DNA of 64,000 bases from Candidatus Melainabacteria bacterium (GTDB taxonomy: Bacteria; Cyanobacteriota; Vampirovibrionia; Obscuribacterales; Obscuribacteraceae), in NCBI GenBank assembly GCA_003963305.1, contig RXJR01000017.1:1-64000 (forward strand). The letters are read 5' to 3'. Position numbers and translations under genes: made by a program. Under the pieces are notes generated by a model. The model had not been told where the DNA came from, searched no databases, and saw only the letters and a list, made by a program, of their open reading frames with translations. Positions 26,215-34,406 of this stretch are shown one piece after another. Position 1 is the stretch's first letter. The number at the start of each line of letters is the position of its first letter.

Positions 26215-28374
26215 TTGGACGATAGCACTACTCGCAAAAATCCGGTTCTCGATAATGGTATCACTCCTGGTACCATTCTTTCCGATCGCTACGAGATAGT
26301 CGAATTGGTTGGACAGGGTGGAATGGGCACTGTGTATAAAGCCCGCCATCTCTTGATCGGCAACTATGTTGCCATTAAGGTTATGCATCCGCATCTGCTC
26401 AGCGATGCTGCCAGCCAGGAGCGATTCAAGTCGGAAGCGAAAGCAGCGATGAGTTTGCGTCATGAGCGCCTGATGGCTGTTTCGGATTATGGTGTGACTC
26501 CGTCCGGGCAGCCTTTTATCGTCATGGAGTTCGTACAGGGAAAGGGGCTCGATGCGCTTCTTGATGAGCAGAAGTATCTCAGTCACGAGGAATTTTTCGA
26601 GATCTTTGCGCAAGTTTGTGATGGGCTTTCTCATGTGCATGAAAGAGGAATCGTTCATCGCGACATCAAGCCAAGCAACATCATGCTGACCAGAACCAAC
26701 CACAATAAGTGGCTCGTGCAGATTGTCGATTTTGGAATCGCAAAAGTTCTCCCCACCGGAGAGGGGGCCGTGCAGCATCTTACGCAGACGGGCGAGATCT
26801 TTGGCAGCCCGCTTTACATGAGCCCTGAGCAATGTAAAGGAAAAGATGTTGATGCCCGGGCAGATATTTATTCGCTTGGTTGTGTGATGTTCGAGACCCT
26901 GACCGGAAGCCCACCTCATCAAGGTGAAAGCGCCATCGAAACTCTGATGTTGCACGTAAATGAGAGGGCCCCGAAGCTCAGCGATCGACGCGCTGATATC
27001 GGTGAAAGTGCGGAGTTGGAAAAGATTGTGGCAGGAGCGCTGTCCAATGCGCCCGAATCGCGTTACCAGACAATGAGTCATTTGAAAAATGATCTGCTGC
27101 AGCGGAAGTTCACCGGTCCGCTGGTTAAAGAGCTTCCCGTCAAAGAAGGCAAATCATCGGATTTAAACGCAATTGCGCCTGTCAGTCGACCACCGGCAAC
27201 GGCAATGCAAACTTTCAAAAATACCTTTTTGAGTCCGCTGTTGATTATTGCAGCGGCTGCAGTGACTGTCTGGCTGGTCAATAATTTTGGCATAACACAA
27301 CCGCGGGTAGTCATCACAGGTAATACCAGTGCGCAAAACTTGCGTGAGGCAGAGCTTGAATTCCAGTTGGCTAAGGATAAAATGGCGCAGGGCTTTATCG
27401 CTGAGGCTGCCGACTATTCCCAGAAAGCCCTTGATCTGCGGGCCAAGGAGGCACCCGCCACTCTCTTGCTGGCAGAGAGTATGAATCAGCGCGCCGACAT
27501 CGCTCTTAGCGATGCAGAGCACGAAGCGCTGCTCCTAAAAGGGCATGAAACTGGTTCAGCCACCGACTCGCAGGCAGTAAATAGAAAGAAGCGTATAGCC
27601 GCCGATTATGCGAGCGCCGAGAGTCTCCTCAAAGATGCTGTAAAGATAGCTGACTCCAACACAAGTGGAGCAGATAAGGCGGTCGCACCGGTGCGTGTGC
27701 GCAGCACGCTGGTGACTGCCTATCTTGACCAGGGGAAGTATCAAGATGCAGAGACGACTTTGAACGAGATATCCCAGTTGTTTCTCGGGCATCAGCAGCC
27801 TGACAAAGCTGACCCTGACGCAGTTCAACGCACTTTTCATGAACTGTTCGACAGTCAGTACGAGAGACTCTTCTGGGGCACCAACCGAGAAATTGATGCT
27901 GCAAAAATTCGTCTTGCGCACCGCACCAATAAAGACTTGTATGACCCAACTGCGCCCATAGAAGATTCGGTCCATCCTTTTACGGGCGTTTGGTCATCAG
28001 GCAATTTTTCTCTTGATTTAAAGCAGGACGGACGCACTGTATCTGGCGAAAACGAAATCCGCAGTCTGGGCTTCGATAAAGATCAGGAGCATACAAGCGC
28101 TGTTTCAGGCTCGGTTGACGGTAACGTGGCGCATCTCACTTGCAGTTTAGTGAAGGGGCGGCAAATCAGTGCAGTGGCAGTGAGATTGGGCAATGTCCTG
28201 GTATTTCACCTTCTTCATTCGGACAGCGCTCCAGAAGAGGCGTACGTGCCGGAAAATGCAATTCTCAGTTCGGCTTCGTCCAAAACGGTTGAAGGCATGC
28301 CAACGACGCCGACCTCAGAGCCTGACAGTACGGAGAAAGACAATCCAACGCCATCTTCGGCTGTGGAGAGTTGA
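26215..28374 (+). CDS. Membrane Ser/Thr protein kinase with extracytoplasmic repeat domain
   Basis: The protein has an N-terminal Hanks-type kinase domain: GQGGMGTVYKA (33-43), catalytic Lys55 in VAIK, HRDIKPSN (148-155), DFG at 172, and SPEQ as the APE equivalent. A transmembrane helix lies at about 337-360 (LLIIAAAAVTVWLVNNFGI). The roughly 360-residue outer part has TPR-like helices (LREAELEFQLAKDKMAQG onward) and a C-terminal beta domain near ENEIRSLGFDKDQEHTSAVSGSV. There are no PASTA repeats. Start: TTG 26215 has GGAG 7 nt upstream; TTG 26209 is too close to it. All catalytic residues are intact. It lies 82 bp after the response regulator and 55 bp before the thioredoxin gene, probably in one transcript. 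Confidence 0.92.
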   Translation: MDDSTTRKNPVLDNGITPGTILSDRYEIVELVGQGGMGTVYKARHLLIGNYVAIKVMHPHLLSDAASQERFKSEAKAAMSLRHERLMAVSDYGVTPSGQPFIVMEFVQGKGLDALLDEQKYLSHEEFFEIFAQVCDGLSHVHERGIVHRDIKPSNIMLTRTNHNKWLVQIVDFGIAKVLPTGEGAVQHLTQTGEIFGSPLYMSPEQCKGKDVDARADIYSLGCVMFETLTGSPPHQGESAIETLMLHVNERAPKLSDRRADIGESAELEKIVAGALSNAPESRYQTMSHLKNDLLQRKFTGPLVKELPVKEGKSSDLNAIAPVSRPPATAMQTFKNTFLSPLLIIAAAAVTVWLVNNFGITQPRVVITGNTSAQNLREAELEFQLAKDKMAQGFIAEAADYSQKALDLRAKEAPATLLLAESMNQRADIALSDAEHEALLLKGHETGSATDSQAVNRKKRIAADYASAESLLKDAVKIADSNTSGADKAVAPVRVRSTLVTAYLDQGKYQDAETTLNEISQLFLGHQQPDKADPDAVQRTFHELFDSQYERLFWGTNREIDAAKIRLAHRTNKDLYDPTAPIEDSVHPFTGVWSSGNFSLDLKQDGRTVSGENEIRSLGFDKDQEHTSAVSGSVDGNVAHLTCSLVKGRQISAVAVRLGNVLVFHLLHSDSAPEEAYVPENAILSSASSKTVEGMPTTPTSEPDSTEKDNPTPSSAVES

Positions 28375-28429
28375 TCGTGGCGAACTACCAGACGCTGGTT
28401 CTACAATTGAGTTCACTATAAGGAGCCTT

Positions 28430-29737
28430 ATGAATTTTCGAACCAGGATGTTGCTTGTCGCGCTTTCGGCATCGTTGCTCAGTGCCGGATTGCCAAACAT
28501 GGGATTGCCGGGTGTGGCTGCGCCGAGTAGTTCGGGTTCTGGTGCAGGCGGTGCGCCTTCCCACCCGGCTCCTGCAGGCAAGATTGATCCTCGATGCGTC
28601 GATATTTTGCAGAAGATGACCAACACTTATAAATCCTCCAGTACGCTAGAGACGAAAATACTTATCGACATGAAGCTCCTGGGCGGAGACGGCTCGAAGC
28701 AAGATCTGCCGGCTCAATACAATGTTTCAATAGCCAAACCCAATCGTTTTGCTATTGAGCTTGACTCCACGCGTGGTGGCAAGGTCGTATCAAACGGCAA
28801 GCGTATCGAGTATTATTACAAACCGGCAAATCGCTATATGTTGACTGCGCCTGAGTCTACGATGGAAGAGAATTTCGAAAGGCGCGAGTTTCGATTTATA
28901 ACCGCAGGATTATTGTCTTTCGCTTTCACTCGTGAATTGATGGAAGTGAATCCTTACGCAGCAATTATGCAAGATGTGAAGGAGTTGCAGTACATCGGCG
29001 CAGATAAGACCGGTGGAGTGGACTGCGATCACTTGCGAATCACGCATGGCGACTTTGTGCGTGATATGTGGGTGACGAAATCAAAGGCGCCCATGCTGAT
29101 CAAAGTTGAGCCAAATATGACGGCAGGCATCTCCGAGAGCGCCCGTAAGGCTGGTAATAAGATTTTTCTGTCGTTTGCATACAAAGATCAGATCCTCGGC
29201 AAGTCCATGAATGATGGACGATTTGAGGTGGCCCATCCAGCCGATGCGAAGTATGTGCGCGAGTTTTTTCATGAAGAAGGCGCCGAGCTGATCGGGAAAA
29301 AGGCTCCCGATGTGACTTTGCCTATGGCTGACGGAACTAAGATCAAACTCTCTAGTCTCAAAGACAGACTGGTCATCCTTGATTTCTGGGCGACCTGGTG
29401 CCCCCCTTGTGTCATGTCTCTGCCGATTTTTGCCAAAGCCAGTAAACCGTTCGAATCCAAAGGTGTTCTGTTCATAGCAGTCAACAAGGGTGAAGCCGCA
29501 AAGACTGCAAAAGATTATCTGCGCGCCAATCATATAAACGCTACTCTGGCATGTGATCAGGACGGTCGCGTTGGATCGGCGTTCAACGTGGAAGGAATTC
29601 CCTGCACTATTTTCATCGGCCGTGACGGCATCGTAAAAGGTGTGCACGTTGGTATTCAGCCAACCGGGTTGGCAGAAGGATTCACCGCTGATTTGAATAA
29701 ATTTGTTGCAGGAAAAAGCTTGAAGAGGGAGCGATGA
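28430..29737 (+). CDS. Exported TlpA-like thioredoxin with N-terminal DUF2092/LolA-like domain
   Basis: The 435-residue protein starts at ATG 28430 with AAGGAG 4 nt upstream and opens with a signal peptide (MNFRTRMLLVALSASLLSAG). The Ala/Gly/Pro linker is followed by a beta-rich domain, about residues 60-270, in which AKPNRFAIELDSTRGGKVVSNGKRIEYYYKPANRY matches the DUF2092/outer-membrane lipoprotein carrier-like fold. The C-terminal TlpA/ResA thioredoxin domain has WCPPC at 323-327 and the cis-Pro in GIPCTIFIG. It is a likely envelope thiol-disulfide protein. The fusion suggests redox delivery to, or sensing of, a lipid/lipoprotein ligand (inference). The next gene overlaps its stop by 4 bp. 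Confidence 0.87.
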   Translation: MNFRTRMLLVALSASLLSAGLPNMGLPGVAAPSSSGSGAGGAPSHPAPAGKIDPRCVDILQKMTNTYKSSSTLETKILIDMKLLGGDGSKQDLPAQYNVSIAKPNRFAIELDSTRGGKVVSNGKRIEYYYKPANRYMLTAPESTMEENFERREFRFITAGLLSFAFTRELMEVNPYAAIMQDVKELQYIGADKTGGVDCDHLRITHGDFVRDMWVTKSKAPMLIKVEPNMTAGISESARKAGNKIFLSFAYKDQILGKSMNDGRFEVAHPADAKYVREFFHEEGAELIGKKAPDVTLPMADGTKIKLSSLKDRLVILDFWATWCPPCVMSLPIFAKASKPFESKGVLFIAVNKGEAAKTAKDYLRANHINATLACDQDGRVGSAFNVEGIPCTIFIGRDGIVKGVHVGIQPTGLAEGFTADLNKFVAGKSLKRER

Positions 29738-30435
29738 AACGTAGTCAAATTAATCGCGTCATTGGTAATGCCATTGATCTGTTCAATGAAAAAGACGTCA
29801 AATTGCCACCCTGGGCTTACTGGACGCAGAATAATTGGAAATCGGTCGGTCCTGAGGCTGACGAAATTCGCCGTCATGGTCTGGGCTGGGCAATAACAGA
29901 TTTTGCCAGCACTGATTTCGACAATATCGGTTTGCTTTTGTTTATCGCTCGCAATGGACATATGCACGATCAGAAGCCTGTGACGACGAAGACTTATGCT
30001 GAAAAATACATGGTGGTTCAGCCAGGTCAGGTGACGCCATGGCACTTTCACTGGCAGAAGACCGAAGATCTGTTGAATCGCAGCGGCGGGCGCTTGCAAG
30101 TCGAGCTGGCCTGGGCCGGCGACGATGAGAAGTCGCTGTCGGGTCGTGAAGTGACAGTACAAGTCGACGGCATCGAACGAAAGATTTCTGCTGAGGGGAT
30201 TATTCTTCTAAATCCCGGTGAGAGTGTCACTCTCAGCCCTCGCATGTGCCACAAATTTTCTGGTTATGTCAAAGATAAGCAGGTTCTGGCGGGCGAGATC
30301 AGCAGTTTGAACGATGATTCTGTCGACAATTGTTTTCTGGGCAAACCATACGCTCGCACTCCGATCGATGAAGATGAACCTGCGAAATACCTTTTGAATT
30401 CAGATTACGCTATGAAACCGCAGCAGTTGCCTTGA
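29734..30435 (+). CDS. D-lyxose isomerase-like cupin enzyme
   Basis: The 233-residue protein matches the D-lyxose ketol-isomerase family from its start (MKRSQINRVIGNAIDLFNEKDVKLPPWAYW region). Cupin metal ligands are visible as His104 and His106 in TPWHFHWQKTEDLL, Glu111, and His173 in RMCHKFSG. The known activity is interconversion of D-lyxose and D-xylulose, and some members act on D-mannose/D-fructose. It overlaps the thioredoxin gene by ATGA, so it is coupled to it, an unexpected pairing for a sugar isomerase. Its 3' end overlaps the convergent GGDEF-like gene by 26 bp. Confidence 0.88.
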   Translation: MKRSQINRVIGNAIDLFNEKDVKLPPWAYWTQNNWKSVGPEADEIRRHGLGWAITDFASTDFDNIGLLLFIARNGHMHDQKPVTTKTYAEKYMVVQPGQVTPWHFHWQKTEDLLNRSGGRLQVELAWAGDDEKSLSGREVTVQVDGIERKISAEGIILLNPGESVTLSPRMCHKFSGYVKDKQVLAGEISSLNDDSVDNCFLGKPYARTPIDEDEPAKYLLNSDYAMKPQQLP

Positions 30436-31399
30436 GGTCCTCGACAGCTTGCATGATCAAGCCGTTTAAGTCCTGCGCGCTGGTCGGAATCGATGCGATT
30501 CCCATTCTCACGTTGATCTGAGAGTTATCCCAGCCGAACTCCTCCTGGTGGTTTGTGATCAGCGACTTGATTCTGTTTGCCACCATCGTGCCCGCGCTGA
30601 GCTCCGTATGCGGCAACATCAGGGCATATAGCGTGCTTCCGAAGTGCCCGAAGAGGTCGATTTTTCTTTTAGCATTGGTGACGCGCTGCCCGATCTGTTT
30701 TATATGTGATACCGAAAGTGGTGACAGTCCGCGCGGTGTCCGCATCGTCAGATCAAAAACAGCCAGGGTAACAGGAAAGCTGCATGCTTTGTAGCGATAG
30801 TATTCCTGCTCTAGAAAGTACATTATCCACCACTGACTCATGATGCCGGTTTCCGGCTGTTGAAGCATTTCGTGGTACTGCCGTAAAGCATTGAAGTCGC
30901 GCGCAATGGGTGCGTTGAATGGTTCCCAATCAATGACTTCAACAGTTGCTACTGTTCCCAGTTCACCGAAGGGAAACGGGTCGTTCGCGTCGGAGGAACT
31001 TATATTGTTGAATGAAAAGTCGGGAAAGGCGGGCACTTTGTTGTCGTTGCTGCCGGATAAGTTGCGCACATGCAGCTGAATGAGAGCAACATCGTCTCCG
31101 AGGTAGCTCCAGGCGATAGTACCGTCCGGCATCGACAGAGACCAGTCTGGAGGTATGCCCTGGTCCGGCGGGCAAGCAACTGAGAGGATGAAATCGGATT
31201 TGCTGCCGCCCACATTCCAGCTCAGTTCAAATTTTTTGCCCAGCTCAGATTTTGCTGACTCCAGCGCCTGATAGAGATCATTCAACGATGGTGAACAATC
31301 TAGTTGGGCGATGCGAACCGTGTCGGTATCATTCGGGCCAAAATTTGTCTGAGGCGGCGTTTCGTCGCCTCGTTGTTCTTTGTTCGATTTTTTGGACAT
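30410..31399 (-). CDS. Protein with degenerate GGDEF-like domain
   Basis: The 329-residue protein has an acidic, unrecognised N-terminal half, then a C-terminal domain with the layout of a diguanylate cyclase: FPVTLAVFDL (strand and metal Asp), IGQRVTNAKRKIDLFGHFGSTLYALMLPHT where the GGDEF loop should be, and VRMGIASIPTSAQDLNGLIMQAVEDL at the end. The signature reads FGSTL instead of GGDEF, so cyclase activity is very unlikely and a sensory or scaffolding role is more probable. No signal peptide is present. It converges, with overlap, on the lyxose isomerase gene and is divergent from the 31428 gene across 28 bp. Confidence 0.68.
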   Translation of the reverse strand: MSKKSNKEQRGDETPPQTNFGPNDTDTVRIAQLDCSPSLNDLYQALESAKSELGKKFELSWNVGGSKSDFILSVACPPDQGIPPDWSLSMPDGTIAWSYLGDDVALIQLHVRNLSGSNDNKVPAFPDFSFNNISSSDANDPFPFGELGTVATVEVIDWEPFNAPIARDFNALRQYHEMLQQPETGIMSQWWIMYFLEQEYYRYKACSFPVTLAVFDLTMRTPRGLSPLSVSHIKQIGQRVTNAKRKIDLFGHFGSTLYALMLPHTELSAGTMVANRIKSLITNHQEEFGWDNSQINVRMGIASIPTSAQDLNGLIMQAVEDLKATAAVS

Positions 31400-31427
31400 C
31401 TGTTATTTAGAAGGGGCAGGGGAGCAA

Positions 31428-32681
31428 ATGCTTTTGCAGATATACCCGCTGGCGAACAAATCGCCATCCTCAATCTCATCTCCCATAAATTGTTGTGTGC
31501 ACGACCTTTTTCTGCTCGATAGAGGGGAATGGTTCAAGCAGTTGTCTTGTAGAGGTGATTTTGTGTGTATCTCAGCCTGGCCGACTGACTTTAGCAGCAC
31601 TATCACCGGCACCTGGGAAGTCAGCATCGATGAGCGAATTCATCATGTGCTCTGGTATCAAAACAGGGTTTCCGGACCGCTGGCTCGCGGTGGAGGCGAG
31701 GTAGCGCCCGGCGGGTTTGTCGCAGGCATGACCCACATTGCCGCACAGGTCTTCAATATTTTGGTTCGAAAGGCGCTGGCCGGGCATCCGCTTACTGATG
31801 ACGTGCGTAACGTCATGACTGTGAATGGTATTACCGAAAGTCAGCTGCAATCTGCCGTCAATGAAAGGCTGACTGCATTGGGTCGCACAGAAGAGGTCCA
31901 GCCGCTGCCTTCAGAGACTCCCAGGCCGGCTCAAGGAAATTGCCTGATTATCCCATTGCTTGGTAGATGGTCGTCGATTCGGTTGCTTAACACCATGTCG
32001 GCGCCTTCAATGCTTCTCGATGTGCAGGAAGCGTTGCGCTTTCCGCCCATGCGTGACCTGGATGCTCCCCTGGCTGCTGCTGCGGGGTGGGGCGGCTCGG
32101 GCGGCATGGTGTTTTTGAAATTCGACATCTACGATATCGTCATTGCCGAAAATGCGCTCGACATTCCGTCTGTGCTGGGGCAAATCGACCCGGCTAAGCG
32201 ACCGCGCGTCAACGACGATGTTTTTCGCTTCATGAGTGATTGGTATGGATGCCCGGTTGCTCTGTGCTGTTTCAGTGATTTTGAGCGCGGTGAGTCGAAA
32301 CCGCTTGGATTTGCCTTTGAGCCGCTATATCCACAAACTCTGGTTGTCTACACTTTCGAAGGTCACGATGGAAAGTCGCCCGATCCATCTCGTATTGTGC
32401 GTCTTGATCATACGATTTTTGTGGGTAGTTACTTGACCCCAGCGCAGTACTGCGGTCACATACAATACACCGATGATATCGCGGCTGATTTGAAACCCTA
32501 TTTGCTCGATCACGCAATGGGTTTGAGAGTTGAGCAGCCCATGGAAAACGGAGATTTTGTTTTTCAGACTAAAGCTGTACGGTCGGGACACTTCGAGGGT
32601 GTTCGAGGGCTGCCACCTAATGCTCCAGCGGGTGTTACGCGTCAGTGGCACAGCATTACCAGGCCGTTGGCATACGTCTGA
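31428..32681 (+). CDS. Uncharacterised 417-residue protein
   Basis: No family is recognised. The start at ATG 31428 has AGAAGGGG upstream; the first 20 codons before it belong to the divergent gene's leader. The protein begins like a ligand-binding domain (MLLQIYPLANKSP, GEWFKQLSCRGDFVCISAWPTDF), has a Pro/Glu linker near SETPRPAQGNC, then a second globular half with blocks GGSGGMVFLKFDIYD, DDVFRFMSDWYGCPVALCCF and LTPAQYCGHIQYTDDI. There is no signal peptide or transmembrane segment. Its divergent neighbour is a degenerate GGDEF protein, with only 28 bp between the starts, so joint regulation is likely. Confidence 0.65.
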   Translation: MLLQIYPLANKSPSSISSPINCCVHDLFLLDRGEWFKQLSCRGDFVCISAWPTDFSSTITGTWEVSIDERIHHVLWYQNRVSGPLARGGGEVAPGGFVAGMTHIAAQVFNILVRKALAGHPLTDDVRNVMTVNGITESQLQSAVNERLTALGRTEEVQPLPSETPRPAQGNCLIIPLLGRWSSIRLLNTMSAPSMLLDVQEALRFPPMRDLDAPLAAAAGWGGSGGMVFLKFDIYDIVIAENALDIPSVLGQIDPAKRPRVNDDVFRFMSDWYGCPVALCCFSDFERGESKPLGFAFEPLYPQTLVVYTFEGHDGKSPDPSRIVRLDHTIFVGSYLTPAQYCGHIQYTDDIAADLKPYLLDHAMGLRVEQPMENGDFVFQTKAVRSGHFEGVRGLPPNAPAGVTRQWHSITRPLAYV

Positions 32682-33037
32682 GCAGAAAAATTTTTCTGGT
32701 GCAGCATTTTGCCATAAGTTCGCCAGATTTGGCGGCTATATTTAGAGCATGGAACTGCAAAACAAGTTCCGACAGAGTCCAGCCAAGATATCAGCTTAGA
32801 GTGGGGGCATGCTCATGCAATCACGTAGTCTGGGCGCGTACTTGCAGTCAATTCCAGGGGCTACTTGAATTTGACCGCACCTAAATCCAGGGTAAATTGC
32901 GGTTTCTGATACGCGACGAGTTTAAGCCAAAGCAAACAGCGAGTGTGTTGAGCACTCGCTGTTTTGCGTTTATATCGAAGTATTTGCTTGCAAGGATGGC
33001 GGGGTTGCCCGAGAGGCACTCGCGCATGTCGTGGCTT
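32682..33037. other. Gene-free stretch between convergent genes
   Basis: About 355 bp with no convincing gene; it contains the terminator hairpin at 32935-32963. Confidence 0.5.
32935..32965. terminator. Bidirectional terminator hairpin
   Basis: AACAGCGAGTG (32935-32945) pairs with CACTCGCTGTT (32953-32963), an 11-bp perfect stem with a 7-nt loop, followed by TT on the plus strand. It sits between the ends of the 31428 gene and the M48 protease gene. Confidence 0.75.
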
Positions 33038-33874
33038 CTACTTGATCAATCCATCAGGAACACCGTCAGGATACTTCTCTTTGATTTCTTCTTCTATTTT
33101 GGAAATTCGATTGGTTGGATTCGGGTGCGTGCTGAAGAATTCCGGCGTTCTTGACTTGGCGACGTGATCGAGTGTGTGCATGACGCCTATCATTGCTCTG
33201 GGGTCGTAGCCCGCATCAGAAGCGAATTTCACACCGAGCTTGTCGGCTTCCAGTTCGTCATTTCTGCCGAATTTTAAGTTCACTACCTGCCCGATCAGAG
33301 CCGCTACAGCGGCAGTATTTCTTGATGATGGATCATTTGGATCGTAAGTCGCCATCACTGCCGCACCAGTCAAACCTTGAGTCAACTGCTCTTTTGCCAG
33401 TTGCTGTGCGGAATGCCTTGCCGCCACATGACCTATTTCATGCGCGAGAGTGGTGGCTAGTTCACCTTTTGTTTTCAGTTTTTTGTACAGAGCTTCTGTG
33501 ATGAAAACCTGTCCGCCCGGCAAAGCGAAAGCGTTTACAGTGTTGTTATCGGCAAGAAGATGGAAATCGAATTTGTAAGGTGTTTTTCCAGCAGCAGTTT
33601 TTGCCACTATTTCACGACCGACGTCGCTCACATTTGCGCTTGCTTCTGCATCTCTGGAAAGCCCACCATACTCGCGTTCCATTGATGGGGTGGATTGCAG
33701 ACCGAGAGCAATTTCTTGTCCTGGTGTCATGTCTAGATGTTGTTTCTTTTCAGTGATCGGGTTGTAACTTGTACTGGCCATATAGCTGAAAATCGAGAAA
33801 GCTGCGATGAGCAAAGCGATTATCAATCTGGGGCTGATGGATGGACCGCGCCTTCCGACATCTTGATTTGACAT
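33038..33874 (-). CDS. M48-family zinc metalloprotease, membrane-anchored
   Basis: The 278-residue protein has one N-terminal hydrophobic segment (PRLIIALLIAAFSIFSYMAS), acting as signal anchor, and a peptidase domain with HEIGH at residues 145-149 (His145, Glu146, His149). About 60 residues downstream, NELEADKLGVKFASDAGYDP contains the third zinc ligand Glu, and STHPNPTNRI is the typical M48 C-terminal motif. The layout matches BepA/LoiP-type or Oma1-like M48B/C proteases, involved in envelope protein quality control. No TPR extension is present, unlike BepA. All catalytic residues are intact. Confidence 0.92.
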   Translation of the reverse strand: MSNQDVGRRGPSISPRLIIALLIAAFSIFSYMASTSYNPITEKKQHLDMTPGQEIALGLQSTPSMEREYGGLSRDAEASANVSDVGREIVAKTAAGKTPYKFDFHLLADNNTVNAFALPGGQVFITEALYKKLKTKGELATTLAHEIGHVAARHSAQQLAKEQLTQGLTGAAVMATYDPNDPSSRNTAAVAALIGQVVNLKFGRNDELEADKLGVKFASDAGYDPRAMIGVMHTLDHVAKSRTPEFFSTHPNPTNRISKIEEEIKEKYPDGVPDGLIK

Positions 33875-34406
33875 ATTTCGTGTTACTACCCGTGTGTGTG
33901 ACCTCGACTATATCGCTTTGCTGACGTGCACGCATGAGAATCTGTTGCCGGTGTTCCGAATATTTCCTGGATATTCTGCGAGCCGCTGAGAGCTCGCGCA
34001 ATGGTGGCGCAGCATTTTATAAATTCTATAGAATTGGCTCTCTGAGACATTCTTCGTGAAGTAAAGTGGAGTGGATGTTAAGGATAGCGGCAGCCTCGCT
34101 AGGCAAATTAATGGGCAGGGATCAGGTTTCGCGCGATGTTATAACAAGTGAAGCCTATGTATACGTACTTATATTGAGATCACTTAGATCTCGTTGCTAG
34201 GCTCTCTGGGTCACCCCGTTTACCGACTACCTCAAGGCTCACATCTAGCACCAGCCTTTCTTTCTCTTCGCCAAATATTTTTTCTGCGCAACTAACTCAG
34301 TCGCAGATCACCGACCCGATGCTGAATTCAGAGGCTTCATGCGCTGAAATCGGCTTCAGGCGTTGGTCTTCGCTTCCACGCCCTTCGGGCATAAAGGAGA
34401 CCTACC
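33875..34406. other. Gene-free leader region upstream of the beta-CASP gene
   Basis: About 530 bp without a gene. AT-rich promoter-like DNA (around 34025-34040 and 34150-34190) precedes a GC-rich leader. A short inverted repeat CGCTGAAATCGGCTTCAGGCG lies around 34341-34361, and AAAGGAGA at 34393-34400 is the ribosome-binding site of the next gene. Confidence 0.4.
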
